Origin: CAZSLZ01 sp964607865
GTDB taxonomy: Bacteria; Vulcanimicrobiota; JAJTBE01; CAZSLZ01
Length of the DNA stretch: 47,321 nt
Direction: 5' to 3'
Assembly (NCBI GenBank): GCA_964607865.1
Contig: CAZSLZ010000006.1
Coordinates: 1-47,321, forward strand
Below, piece after piece: positions 24,442 through 33,595 of this stretch. The position numbers and the translations under genes are program-made. Within the stretch, counting starts at the first letter, position 1, and each line of letters begins with the position of its first letter. The notes under the pieces are model-generated. The model had not been told where the DNA came from and made no database searches. It saw nothing but the letters and a program-made list of their open reading frames with translations.

Positions 24442-26754
24442 TTAAAATGTTTGTCCTATACCGATGGAAGTTCTTCCCCCTCTTTCACCAACGGCATAAT
24501 CCAATCTGATTACACCCAGGCCCAGGGTGGGGAATACAATTCTTAACCCCACGCCGGCATCCTTATAAATTTTGCTTCTTGATACACCGGGGGTCCAGGC
24601 GTTTCCTGCATCTGCAAATACAGCGCCTTTTAAATATTTTATGTTGGCAATGGGAAAACGATACTCGGCATTCAGAACCACCATACGGGTTCCGTAAAAT
24701 TCGTTTTCAAGGTAACCCCTGATAGTATCTGCGCCGCCTACATAAAAAGTTTCGGTAATAGGGGCAGTTCCGCCTTTGATCATTCCTCCCCAGGCTCGAA
24801 GGGCAATAGTAGATCTTCGTTTCTTGCCGATGGGGAAGTATTTTCTTAATTCGGCCTGGTACTTATTATAATCATAATCTCCCCCCAGAACTTTTCCGCC
24901 GTAGGTAACATCTGCATCAATATATACACCGTCGGTGGGATCGAAGACGTCATCCCTGGTGTCGAACAAGGCTCCAAGCCCGGCGCTGTTCAGCACACCG
25001 GCGGAAATTCCCACTGGGTTGTATTCTGACTTGGGGTTCCGGGTAATATCGATGTGTTCTTTTCTGTAATTAAAGAACAACCTGAAATCGTCGGTAACTC
25101 TTCTTCCATAAACCACAGAACCGCCATAACGTTTGTCGTCATACAGGGCGAATTTATCCTGGGTTCCAAGAATTGGCTGTCTTAATTCAGAATAATTATG
25201 CCTGAAAAGGCTGATAGAAAATGAATCCTGGTTCTGGTTAATTGCCGGGTTGGAATAACTTCCAGCCAGAGCATCCACATTAACACCCCGTTGCCACGAA
25301 GCTGAAACTGACTGCCCTGTTCCTCCCAGGTTTCTTTCAGAGAAAGACAGCGCGCCGGTTATACCCGACCGCAAAGCTCCGGAGCCGCCACCGGCATAGC
25401 CGACACCAATAGTGGCAAGGCCGGTTTTCTGCTCTTTCAGTTTGAACACAAAAATCATATGTCCGGGTTTACTTCCAGGCTCGGGCTCAACAGTTACCTT
25501 GGAAAAATACCCCAGGTTATTTAACCGTTCCACATCTCGCTGCAGTTTGCGGGTTTGAAGAACCTCGCCCTTTTTGGTGCGGATATTTCTCAAAACCACA
25601 TAGTCTTTGGTTTTATGTTTGGGAGATTCAAATTCTACTTTTATATCTTCAACTACTGCTTCTATTATCTGTATTGTTACTATGCCATCACGATAGTTAA
25701 CCTGGGGCCTCACAGTATCTAGGTAATAGCCTTTTTCTTCGTAAAACCTGGTGATAGCTTCGCTGTCCTCCTTTATTTCCTTGGTGTTAAACATCATTCC
25801 AGACTTGGTTTTAACCAGGGATTTGAGTTTTTCTTCCTCGAACAGGCTGCTTCCCTCTATGTTAATCTGGGTAATAATCATACCTTCCTGAATATTAAGA
25901 ATTAACTCCCCTTCAGGTGTCCAGGTGACGTCTTTGATATGAGTGGGTTCCAGCAAATATCCCAGGGTTTCATTGTAATAATAGTTGATTTCACTCATAT
26001 CAGCATTGAGAACCTTCATGTTTAAAATATTTCCTGTTTTGGTCTGCATAAGATCCTGCAGTTTTTCTGTGGATACCATCTTGTTTCCCAATATGTTAAT
26101 TTTTGTAACCACTGGATTCTCCTGCAACCTGTAAACCAACTTGATTCCACCGGCATAGTAAGGCGTATCAAATTCAACACTGGTAAAATAGCCCATATCG
26201 TAAATCGCCTGAATATCAGAACGAATCCGGGGCTCCAAGACCAGATCTCCCACCTTGCTTCGAATAACTTCCATAACTTTCTCGGTGGGAACCCGCTCGT
26301 TACCGCGAATCTCTATAGCCGTAATTCTAACGTTTTTTCTATCCACAGCCCTTTCCCTCTCGCCAAGAGGGCCTTCTTCGCGAATTCCACCAGGACGGGA
26401 AACAGTATCCTCATCTTTAGTTTCATCTCTGGATGAACCGTCTGCATTTTTATCGGAACTTTCTGTTTCATCGCTGGGTTTTTCAGCATCATCTGTTTTG
26501 TCCTGCTTTTCATCGGATGAAACTTCAGCATCTTTTGATACATCCTTATTCTGTTCGTTGTCTTTAACCTTTTCTTCTGTTTCTTCTTTCGGTTTACTAT
26601 CTTCGGTAGCTGGTGAAGTTTCGTTCTGGGCTATAAAAAAAACATTGTCGTTGTCAAAAATTGTTTTGCCGAAACTTGCCTGAATTGCGAATGCCGGAGA
26701 TACTAATGCTAAAATTAATGTTATTACTATTGCCGAGAATAGCTGCTTTTTCAT
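24442..26754 (-). CDS. bamA: Outer-membrane protein assembly factor BamA
   Basis: BamA/Omp85 of 770 residues, the central insertase for outer-membrane proteins. The signal peptide is about 1-23. An acidic Ser/Asp/Glu/Lys-rich linker of roughly 90 residues comes before the first POTRA (RITAIEIRGNERV). I count four POTRA domains, against five in E. coli, then the 16-strand barrel starting near GLATIGVGYAGGGSG. The lid-loop motif is TIRGY (VRGF-like), and the chain ends in the usual aromatic residue (GQTF). GGAGG precedes the ATG. It opens the skp-lpx block. The long acidic linker is not usual for BamA. Confidence 0.93.
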   Translation of the reverse strand: MKKQLFSAIVITLILALVSPAFAIQASFGKTIFDNDNVFFIAQNETSPATEDSKPKEETEEKVKDNEQNKDVSKDAEVSSDEKQDKTDDAEKPSDETESSDKNADGSSRDETKDEDTVSRPGGIREEGPLGERERAVDRKNVRITAIEIRGNERVPTEKVMEVIRSKVGDLVLEPRIRSDIQAIYDMGYFTSVEFDTPYYAGGIKLVYRLQENPVVTKINILGNKMVSTEKLQDLMQTKTGNILNMKVLNADMSEINYYYNETLGYLLEPTHIKDVTWTPEGELILNIQEGMIITQINIEGSSLFEEEKLKSLVKTKSGMMFNTKEIKEDSEAITRFYEEKGYYLDTVRPQVNYRDGIVTIQIIEAVVEDIKVEFESPKHKTKDYVVLRNIRTKKGEVLQTRKLQRDVERLNNLGYFSKVTVEPEPGSKPGHMIFVFKLKEQKTGLATIGVGYAGGGSGALRSGITGALSFSERNLGGTGQSVSASWQRGVNVDALAGSYSNPAINQNQDSFSISLFRHNYSELRQPILGTQDKFALYDDKRYGGSVVYGRRVTDDFRLFFNYRKEHIDITRNPKSEYNPVGISAGVLNSAGLGALFDTRDDVFDPTDGVYIDADVTYGGKVLGGDYDYNKYQAELRKYFPIGKKRRSTIALRAWGGMIKGGTAPITETFYVGGADTIRGYLENEFYGTRMVVLNAEYRFPIANIKYLKGAVFADAGNAWTPGVSRSKIYKDAGVGLRIVFPTLGLGVIRLDYAVGERGGRTSIGIGQTF

Positions 26755-26910
26755 TATTTTCCTCCCGGGATAAACGTTTATTTATATTAATATAGTATGT
26801 TTTCTAAAAAAAAATTACTCTATAGAAGAGTCTTGAGTTTTTTCTACGCCCTGTAGGATTCTCCTTCAAAATAATCCTTATTGGTAATTTAATTTAAAAG
26901 AATCTGAACA

Positions 26911-27684
26911 CTATCGTGTATACCTGCGAATTTCAGGAAAGAACATCCCTGTTGTTCGAAGATAAACTCTATATCCTTCCAAAGATTCTGATAATTTTTT
27001 TTCTTCAATTCCCGCCCTGAAGGTTTGTAAAATAATAAACAATAAATATATCGTTATATTTATCCAGGAAAGCCTGATTAACAATACCCCCAGGTAAGCA
27101 ATAAATTCACCCAGGTACAAGGGGTGGCGGATATATTTATAAATGCCCCCGGTAACCAGTTCCCTGGCTTCGGCCATAATGGAAAAAGAAGTTTTTAATT
27201 GCCATATTGATAGAATCATGATCGAGGTGCCGGTTATCATTATTAATACTGCTGTAAGTAAAGGAATAATAGAAACATGGATCTGGGTGATTTTCATGGT
27301 TTCTCCAGACCAGTTCAGGGTGGTTAAAGGATCGATAATTTTCATGTTTTTAAAGAAATAATTTAATATATTTGCCCTTATTAATAAAAATGGCAAAGCT
27401 GCCACCAGGAATGGAAACACTGTTTCTCTAAAGCCTGTTGCCAACTGTCTGGCTGGTTTCCGAAAGATATAAGAAAAAATGTATAATGAAAAAACCAGGG
27501 TTTCCAGCAACCACAGAATGCGGTAAACTATAAACATGCCGTAATAATTCTGTTGCATGTATTCATTGCCGTAATGATTAATTGTTTTAATTCTTAACAA
27601 AATAAAAAAAGCAAAAATAATTACCCCAGCTGTTTTTAGTATTTTTTCTATTTGGGGAATTTTATTGAAATTAAGAAATTCCAT
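26911..27684 (-). CDS. ICMT/PEMT-like membrane methyltransferase
   Basis: A 257-residue integral membrane protein with about six helices. The C-terminal signature LVTGGIYKYIRHPLYLGEF, then EEKKLSESLEGYRVY, and TGMFFPEI is the SAM-binding and catalytic pattern of isoprenylcysteine carboxyl methyltransferase and phospholipid N-methyltransferase families. The lipid or protein substrate is unknown. GGAAGG lies 7 bases ahead of the ATG. It is upstream of bamA on the same strand but separated by 156 bases, in which I see no clear terminator. Confidence 0.82.
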   Translation of the reverse strand: MEFLNFNKIPQIEKILKTAGVIIFAFFILLRIKTINHYGNEYMQQNYYGMFIVYRILWLLETLVFSLYIFSYIFRKPARQLATGFRETVFPFLVAALPFLLIRANILNYFFKNMKIIDPLTTLNWSGETMKITQIHVSIIPLLTAVLIMITGTSIMILSIWQLKTSFSIMAEARELVTGGIYKYIRHPLYLGEFIAYLGVLLIRLSWINITIYLLFIILQTFRAGIEEKKLSESLEGYRVYLRTTGMFFPEIRRYTR

Positions 27685-27813
27685 TTAGATACCTTCCAAT
27701 TTAATAGAAACTATCCTTTTTAGAATGTTTCTTTAAAAGTAGTTTAATCAGTCAGGAAGGAATTTTTTAATCTCATAGAAAATTCAGGGTAACTTGAAAA
27801 AATAAGAGGGATT

Positions 27814-29181
27814 ATGTTCGATTTATTAATTATACAATTATTTCAGCCTTTTAACAGTTTTTATAGTTTTATCTTTTATTTTATACTTGCTGTTTTTCTT
27901 ATTGGTTTATACACTGCGGGCTTATATTTTGCCCTGCAGGATAAATTTGTAAAAATAAAGGATTTAACAGAGGAAGAAATGGAAAACCAGGGGGAAACCC
28001 TGGACCTGGGCTTGTTGGAACAGGAAAAGGAGCTGGTGGAACGCTCCATGCAAATAATAATTATCCTTTTCGCTATTGTGGGTGCCTTAACTGCTTTCTT
28101 TTACATAAAATGGGGGCTTCATTCAATTCAAGTGGACGCCCGGGGCGAATGGATAAAACTGGCATACAGTGACAACCAGTGGAAGAAACTTATTGTCGAT
28201 ACTATCATTGCTCTGGGAGTTTTTGGCATCTGCGGAGGATGGGGCCGTTTTCTGCAAATTCTGTTAATTGAAGATATTAACCAGAGATTTCAAAAAACTA
28301 TTAAACTGGTTCCTTATTTATCTTCTTTTCTTATTGTAAGCTTCATGGCGGGAATATGGTATTTCTATTCGAATATTTTTCCGCTTGGCTGGTATCTGTT
28401 CACATTTACAATTATATACGGCCTGATTTTTTTCTTTTCCATGAAGGATTTTTCCAAGAGAATCATGATGCATCTGTCTCAATCCATGGAATATGAAGAG
28501 GATTTTTCCCTGAAAACAATCTCGGTAATTGGCGGGGTTTTACTGGTGACAGCTATTATCATTTTCCATCTTATATACAAAACTCTGTCTACTTCTTATA
28601 TCCTGGCGCCGTTTTTTATCCTCTGGCTTGTATCGATGTATATGACTCCCGGAAAACTTTTCAAGCATATCAAGGTTTTCCCGCGTTATTCTTTAAAATC
28701 GGCAAGATTGTTGAATTTTGTGAAATATACCAGAAAATATTTGCTTACATGGATGGTTTTTATTTTTATACTTGGTTTAATGCTTGGCATGGGTATTTTC
28801 TTTGGCCCCGGTTATTCAAATCCTCAAAAGAACTACCAGCAATGTCAAAAAAATGTGGTGTTGCTTGGGGAAGCCATGGAAGAATACATGATTGAAAATA
28901 ATAATTATCTTCCCGGAAGCGAAGTCTGGAAAAGCGGAGAATGGTTACAAAAGGTAAAAAACAGGAAATTTGAATTTATGCCCAACTGTCCCTCAAAAGG
29001 TGAGTATATTTATAAAAAATGGCGTGATGAAAAAAACAGGCCGGTTTATGAAATTATTTGTACAGGAAGTGTTCATAAAAGAGCTGGGGTTAAAGGAGAT
29101 TTTCCCCGTTATAACAGAATAGAAGGACTTGTTAAATCTTCACAGCCGGAACCAAAACAGAAAAACAAAGAAACCGATTAA
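27814..29181 (+). CDS. Polytopic membrane protein with pseudopilin-like C-terminal domain
   Basis: A 455-residue protein with about eight to nine membrane helices and a cytosolic acidic loop (about 47-75). A soluble tail of about 120 residues follows the last helix. The tail (CQKNVVLLGEAMEEYMIENNNYLPGSE, then MPNCPSKGEYIYKKW, CTGSVHKRAG, FPRYNRIEGLV) looks like the globular head of type II secretion or pilin-like proteins (alpha spine, paired Cys, SxHxxAG turn). Unlike a pilin, it hangs from a multi-pass membrane domain and has no prepilin leader. Gene order gives no hint of function. GAGGGATT precedes the ATG. The stop lies three bases from that of the convergent gene. Confidence 0.75.
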   Translation: MFDLLIIQLFQPFNSFYSFIFYFILAVFLIGLYTAGLYFALQDKFVKIKDLTEEEMENQGETLDLGLLEQEKELVERSMQIIIILFAIVGALTAFFYIKWGLHSIQVDARGEWIKLAYSDNQWKKLIVDTIIALGVFGICGGWGRFLQILLIEDINQRFQKTIKLVPYLSSFLIVSFMAGIWYFYSNIFPLGWYLFTFTIIYGLIFFFSMKDFSKRIMMHLSQSMEYEEDFSLKTISVIGGVLLVTAIIIFHLIYKTLSTSYILAPFFILWLVSMYMTPGKLFKHIKVFPRYSLKSARLLNFVKYTRKYLLTWMVFIFILGLMLGMGIFFGPGYSNPQKNYQQCQKNVVLLGEAMEEYMIENNNYLPGSEVWKSGEWLQKVKNRKFEFMPNCPSKGEYIYKKWRDEKNRPVYEIICTGSVHKRAGVKGDFPRYNRIEGLVKSSQPEPKQKNKETD

Positions 29182-29184
29182 CAA

Positions 29185-31089
29185 CTACCAATTGTCTTCG
29201 TCAAACTCGTCTTCTTGTTTCTTTTTGAAAATTGAAGTGAATTTACCCCAGATGTTTTTGAAAAACTTACCCAGTGAAAACTTCTCTTGATCAGATTTTT
29301 TCTGTTGATCTTTCTCTGCTACAACTTTATCTTCAGATGCTTCCTGTGTTGAAAACTGCTCGCTGGAGATGTCAGCGACCACTTCCCCTTCGGGGGTTTC
29401 ATCAGTTTTTTCAATGTCAGCGGTTTTTTCTTCTGATTCTACCTCTTTTTCTTCTTTAAAGAAACTTTCCAAAGGGGGAAGCATTTCTGTGGATGCAAAG
29501 GTTGCAACTTTCAATGGGGGAAGATCATCGGTGGTTCTTACATTTTTAGATAATTTGGGTTTGGAATGTTTGAAGGAAGGGGGTTTTATTTTAGATTTGC
29601 CCGGCCCCTTGTTCATTTTTTGTAATTGTTTTGCCAGAAATGAAACCTGGGGAGCTTCGGGAGAAGGCTCGAGCTTCTCTTCCTGAGATTGTCCTTCAGT
29701 TTCTGCTTCATCGGGTTTACTCTGCTTGATAGATTCCGATAGAAAACTTCTGGGCTTATTCGAGTTCAGAATATTTCCTTCGGTTATCTGGGGCTCGTCT
29801 TCTTCAGCCTGGGTTTCCACCAGGTTCATTAATTCTTCTTCAAAACTTTTTGTTTTCTTAAAGTTAGTTTCAGTTGTGGAAAGAGCCTGAGCTGGTTCGA
29901 CCTTCTCAACTTTTCTGAAAATCTTTGCCCTGGCTTCACCCTCAAGGGTACTCTTTGAACCTAATTTAGATTTGAAATCGGCTTTTTTGGAAAGAAAACT
30001 CTGTTTTTCAGTATCGGTTTCTGAAGGCATTTCCACAGATTCGGGGGGAATGGGCTGGCTGGCTAAAGCTTCAAGCTCTTCAGGAGATTCTTCTTCTGTC
30101 AGGCCGCCGGGTTCTTCCAGGGAACCTGCCCCGGAAATCTCTTCAGAATCTATATCTTCCTTTATTTGCATTTCATCCATGGTCAGAATTTCTTCATCTT
30201 TTTCTTCGATGGCTTTTTCTCGTCTCTGTAATGAAGGCCCTGTACCCAGTTTTGATACCTTTCGTCCTGTGGCTATTCCCATTTTTTTCTTCAATGCAGA
30301 TTTTCTTTTACTGGGATCCACCTCCAGATGGTGGGCGTCTTCCTCCATCTTTTTACTGGTTCCAGCTTCGTCCAGCTTTTTTCTTTTTACTGCCCTGAAT
30401 TTAATGGGCAAATAATTCTCCATTACGTCTTCAAATTCATCGCTGAAAACTTCTAAAGTTTCTATTGGCCCCTGGGAAGGATCAGAAACCATGTTTTTCC
30501 ATTCAACTTCATTTATTTTACGCCAGAAAGAATCTATCTCCTTGACACAATCTTCCTGTTTGCATAAACCACCCTGAGGGTTTTTACCCAGATATATCAT
30601 TTCAATAATTACACGAATTTCTTTGGCAATTTCTTTAATTTTCTGTTTCTTATCGTTATCAGGCTCCAGTTGGTATAAAGAAATAAGGGCATTCTCAGCC
30701 TTGACAAGAAAAGGATGCACTTTTCTTACGTCTGCCTCAGCTTTGCGCACCTTTTTATAATCATAAGAAAGTATGTCCCGGGCAAGCCTGTCCAGGTTAA
30801 GAAACAGTAATGATAAGGTTTTGCTGTGATCGGGCAGGTATTTCTTGAGTAACTTGTTAAAAGATGGCTCCCGGGTCATGCGGTATGTTTTTAAAATATA
30901 ATGGCCAATAATTTTTGTGGTAAGGTGTTCGCCGGTGTTGTCTTTTTTTTCTGTTATATAACGTTCAGCTTCATGGACGCGCCGAAATATATTATGAAGG
31001 TTATCTGTTAACCTGTCATTGGTGCAATCCTGTAAAGCTGCATCAAGACCGCTTTTGATTCCAGCTAATATGTCCAGTCTCGAGTTCAT
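29185..31089 (-). CDS. Unknown 634-aa protein: helical N-domain, long disordered acidic region
   Basis: I do not recognise a family. Residues 1-230 are predicted helical, with several well-spaced Leu and two Cys near 180 (LCKQEDC). The following roughly 370 residues are low-complexity and rich in Glu, Ser, Pro and Lys, with short recurring Phe-Leu patches (SFLSKKADFK, RSFLSESIK, SFLAKQLQKM, ESFFKEEK) that could be binding motifs. The C-terminus has an amphipathic basic segment (FSLGKFFKNIWGKFTSIFKKK) followed by an acidic end (DEFDEDNW). The segment could sit on a membrane surface. No signal peptide is present. The upstream region shows no strong ribosome site. Confidence 0.72.
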   Translation of the reverse strand: MNSRLDILAGIKSGLDAALQDCTNDRLTDNLHNIFRRVHEAERYITEKKDNTGEHLTTKIIGHYILKTYRMTREPSFNKLLKKYLPDHSKTLSLLFLNLDRLARDILSYDYKKVRKAEADVRKVHPFLVKAENALISLYQLEPDNDKKQKIKEIAKEIRVIIEMIYLGKNPQGGLCKQEDCVKEIDSFWRKINEVEWKNMVSDPSQGPIETLEVFSDEFEDVMENYLPIKFRAVKRKKLDEAGTSKKMEEDAHHLEVDPSKRKSALKKKMGIATGRKVSKLGTGPSLQRREKAIEEKDEEILTMDEMQIKEDIDSEEISGAGSLEEPGGLTEEESPEELEALASQPIPPESVEMPSETDTEKQSFLSKKADFKSKLGSKSTLEGEARAKIFRKVEKVEPAQALSTTETNFKKTKSFEEELMNLVETQAEEDEPQITEGNILNSNKPRSFLSESIKQSKPDEAETEGQSQEEKLEPSPEAPQVSFLAKQLQKMNKGPGKSKIKPPSFKHSKPKLSKNVRTTDDLPPLKVATFASTEMLPPLESFFKEEKEVESEEKTADIEKTDETPEGEVVADISSEQFSTQEASEDKVVAEKDQQKKSDQEKFSLGKFFKNIWGKFTSIFKKKQEDEFDEDNW

Positions 31090-31224
31090 TCTATTAAACA
31101 GAATCCATGCCTTTCCGTAATACTAACCAGGGCAATAGCATAATTTTACCCACTAACTTATTTGTTTTAATTGTTTTTTTTCCTTCGAATATACTATTAA
31201 TTTTCTTTTAATATTTATTAAAAA

Positions 31225-32160
31225 TTAAAAGTTTGTTATAAGCAACTCATTAATTTCGCCTCTTTTTTCCGGGGAGGAATTAATCATTCTTTTTGCCGGT
31301 ATCCGGTTAATATGGTAACCTTGATATAATTTGTCGAAAAATTCATCTTTTTTATCATGGTTTTTTGGATCAGAGTTGCTCAGCATCAAAAAAACACTTT
31401 TCCGGTCTAATTCCTTGAAAAAAGAAGCCAGTTTCATCTGCTGTTCATCATTAAAAGCATGCTGGCTGTATGCTGTAAACCTGGATGTAGAATTAAGGGG
31501 GCGGTAAGGAGGATCAAAATAAACAAGAGAACCAGGCTTGACTGTATTTATGATTTTATCATAATTGCAACAGTTTATCTGGCAGTTCTGCAATAACTCT
31601 GAAGCCTGAATCAGGTTATCTCTGTCCAGAATTGACGGTTGTTTATAGCTTCCGAAGGGGACATTGAATTTTCCTTTTTTGTTTACTCTGTAAAGTCCGT
31701 TGTAACAAGTCTTATTTAAATAAATCATCAGGGCAGCCCGGTAAATCCAGGCCTGATTATACTTCTGAAAACTTACTGTTTCGGAACCTTCGTTGTATTT
31801 CTCTCTATTCTTATAATAAAAAGCTTTTCTGTTATCTTCATCAAGAGAATAATGCTTTTCTTTCAAATCTTCCAGAATTTCCAAAAGTTTATTTACATCT
31901 TTCTGGACAACCCGGTAGGTCAAAACCAATTCCCTGTTAATATCAGATAAATATGCTTTTTTAATCTCAAATCTTGTTGCAACATAAAAAAATACGGCTC
32001 CTCCGCCAATAAAGGGTTCAAAATACTGGCCGATTTTTCCCTCTTTTAGTTGCCGGGGAAAAAATTTTTCGTATTCATTTAAAATTTGGGTTTTGCCTCC
32101 CGCCCATTTCAGAAAGGGGCGGGGTTTGCTGTTTTGTAACGGGTTCGGGGGCATCTGCAT
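31225..32160 (-). CDS. dam: Dam-family DNA adenine N6-methyltransferase
   Basis: A D12-class adenine methyltransferase of 311 residues. FLKWAGGKTQIL (16-27) and YFEPFIGGGAVFF form the SAM site; VYFDPPYRPL carries the catalytic DPPY motif. TCYNGLYRVNKKGKFNVPFGSY is the family's target-recognition region, so GATC is the likely site. No restriction enzyme gene lies beside it, so it is probably a solitary methylase for repair, replication or gene control. An alternative ATG two codons in is equally possible. No ribosome site is clear. Confidence 0.92.
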   Translation of the reverse strand: MQMPPNPLQNSKPRPFLKWAGGKTQILNEYEKFFPRQLKEGKIGQYFEPFIGGGAVFFYVATRFEIKKAYLSDINRELVLTYRVVQKDVNKLLEILEDLKEKHYSLDEDNRKAFYYKNREKYNEGSETVSFQKYNQAWIYRAALMIYLNKTCYNGLYRVNKKGKFNVPFGSYKQPSILDRDNLIQASELLQNCQINCCNYDKIINTVKPGSLVYFDPPYRPLNSTSRFTAYSQHAFNDEQQMKLASFFKELDRKSVFLMLSNSDPKNHDKKDEFFDKLYQGYHINRIPAKRMINSSPEKRGEINELLITNF

Positions 32161-32299
32161 TTAAAAACTATTCATTTTGGTGTTTATTTTTCCTTTATTT
32201 ATTCTAACTGAAAATAATTTTCTGCTATAAAAAGGGGATTTATTCTTCTTAATAAATTTAAAATAAAATTAACCTGATGTATAAATTGGAGGAATTTCA

Positions 32300-33595
32300 T
32301 TGCTAGAAGAAACCAGATGCGAAAAAAGTAACGGAAATTATTTGGTAATTAATGGAGGAAAACCATTAAAAGGTGAGTTAAGGGTGAATGGCGCAAAGAA
32401 TGCAGCTTTACCCATTATGGCCGGAGCTATCCTTGCGCCGGGAAACATTACTCTGGAGAGGGTTCCCGACATTTCAGATGTCCGGGTTATGACTCAACTT
32501 TTAAGGCATCTGGGGGCAACTGTAGAATCTGATAACAACGTTGTTTCAATTGACACTCAAGATATTAACAATACCAAAGCTCCTTACAGCCTGGTAAAAA
32601 AACTGAATGCATCATTCGATATAACCGGAGCCTTGGTGGCGCGATTCGGTGAAGCCACAGTGCCTCTTCCCGGGGGGTGTGTCATAGGAACCCGGGCTGT
32701 TGATTTACACCTTGCCGGTTTTGAAGCCCTGGGTTGCAAAGTGGAGCAATTGTCCGGCGGATTCATACAGATAAGGGCTGAAACACTCATGGGAACCCGG
32801 TTTTATTTTTCAAAAACTTCGGTGGGTGCAACAAAGAATGTCATGATGGCAGCCTGCCTTGCCCGGGGAAAAACAATTCTTGAAAATGTTGCCAGGGAAC
32901 CCGAGGTTGTGGACCTGGCAAATTTCCTCAATACTTGTGGAGCCCAGATAGCTGGCCACGGAACTGCCAGAATTGAAATTCGAGGGGTAAAGCAAATGAT
33001 TGGAAACGGAATTGAATATTCAATAATTCCCGACAGAATCGAAGCTGGAACTTACATTCTGGCCGCCGCTGTTACCGGTGGAAAACTGAAGCTTATTGAT
33101 ATTTCACCAGATTACCTCAAAATATTTCTAAGAAAATTACGAAAAGCAAATCAGGAGGTTATAACTGGTGAAAATTTCATCGAAGTCAGGGGAAGAAAAC
33201 CCATTCATCCAATGGGCGCTGTAATTACCGAGCCCTATCCAGGTTTTCCAACTGACCTTCAACCTCCCGTAGTGGCTTTTTTATGTCTTGAAAAAGGCGT
33301 AAGTTATGTCAAGGAGAAGATTTTCAACATGCGGTTCAACTATGTTAATGAATTGCGTCGAATGGGAGCCGATATAGAGTTGGACGGAAGGACTGCAATT
33401 GTAAGAGGGGTGAAGGAGTTGCTGGGCGCCCCTGTTGACGCCCCCGATATACGGGCCGGAGGGGCATTGATAATCGCCGCCCTTGCAGCCAGGGGAAATA
33501 GTGAAATTCATGGTATGCAATATATTGACAGAGGCTATGAAAATATAGAAAATAGGCTGGGAAACCTGGGAGCAGATATCAGGAGAGTGAAATAA
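32300..33595 (+). CDS. murA: UDP-N-acetylglucosamine 1-carboxyvinyltransferase MurA
   Basis: First committed enzyme of peptidoglycan synthesis (enolpyruvyl transfer from PEP). The start is TTG at 32300, with GGAGG 7 bases upstream. Of the known active-site residues I find K33 and N34 (GAKNAAL), C127 (PLPGGCVIGTR, the fosfomycin-reactive Cys), the following Arg, the Asp in PYPGFPTDLQ, the Arg in NMRFNYVNELRRMG, DIRAGG and YIDRGYE. One deviation stands out: the position of E. coli Arg91 (usual MRAS) is Asn103 (LNASFD). It may be a divergent or second MurA. The downstream mbl gene starts on the base after its stop. Confidence 0.93.
   Translation: MLEETRCEKSNGNYLVINGGKPLKGELRVNGAKNAALPIMAGAILAPGNITLERVPDISDVRVMTQLLRHLGATVESDNNVVSIDTQDINNTKAPYSLVKKLNASFDITGALVARFGEATVPLPGGCVIGTRAVDLHLAGFEALGCKVEQLSGGFIQIRAETLMGTRFYFSKTSVGATKNVMMAACLARGKTILENVAREPEVVDLANFLNTCGAQIAGHGTARIEIRGVKQMIGNGIEYSIIPDRIEAGTYILAAAVTGGKLKLIDISPDYLKIFLRKLRKANQEVITGENFIEVRGRKPIHPMGAVITEPYPGFPTDLQPPVVAFLCLEKGVSYVKEKIFNMRFNYVNELRRMGADIELDGRTAIVRGVKELLGAPVDAPDIRAGGALIIAALAARGNSEIHGMQYIDRGYENIENRLGNLGADIRRVK

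Noticed and set aside
26755..26910. A promoter or terminator between the ICMT-like gene and bamA.
   Set aside because: AT-rich patches are present, but neither a paired -35/-10 nor a stable hairpin with a U tract could be defended.
31225..32160. Dam as part of a restriction-modification system.
   Set aside because: Neighbours are an unknown partly disordered protein and murA; no endonuclease-like gene is present.
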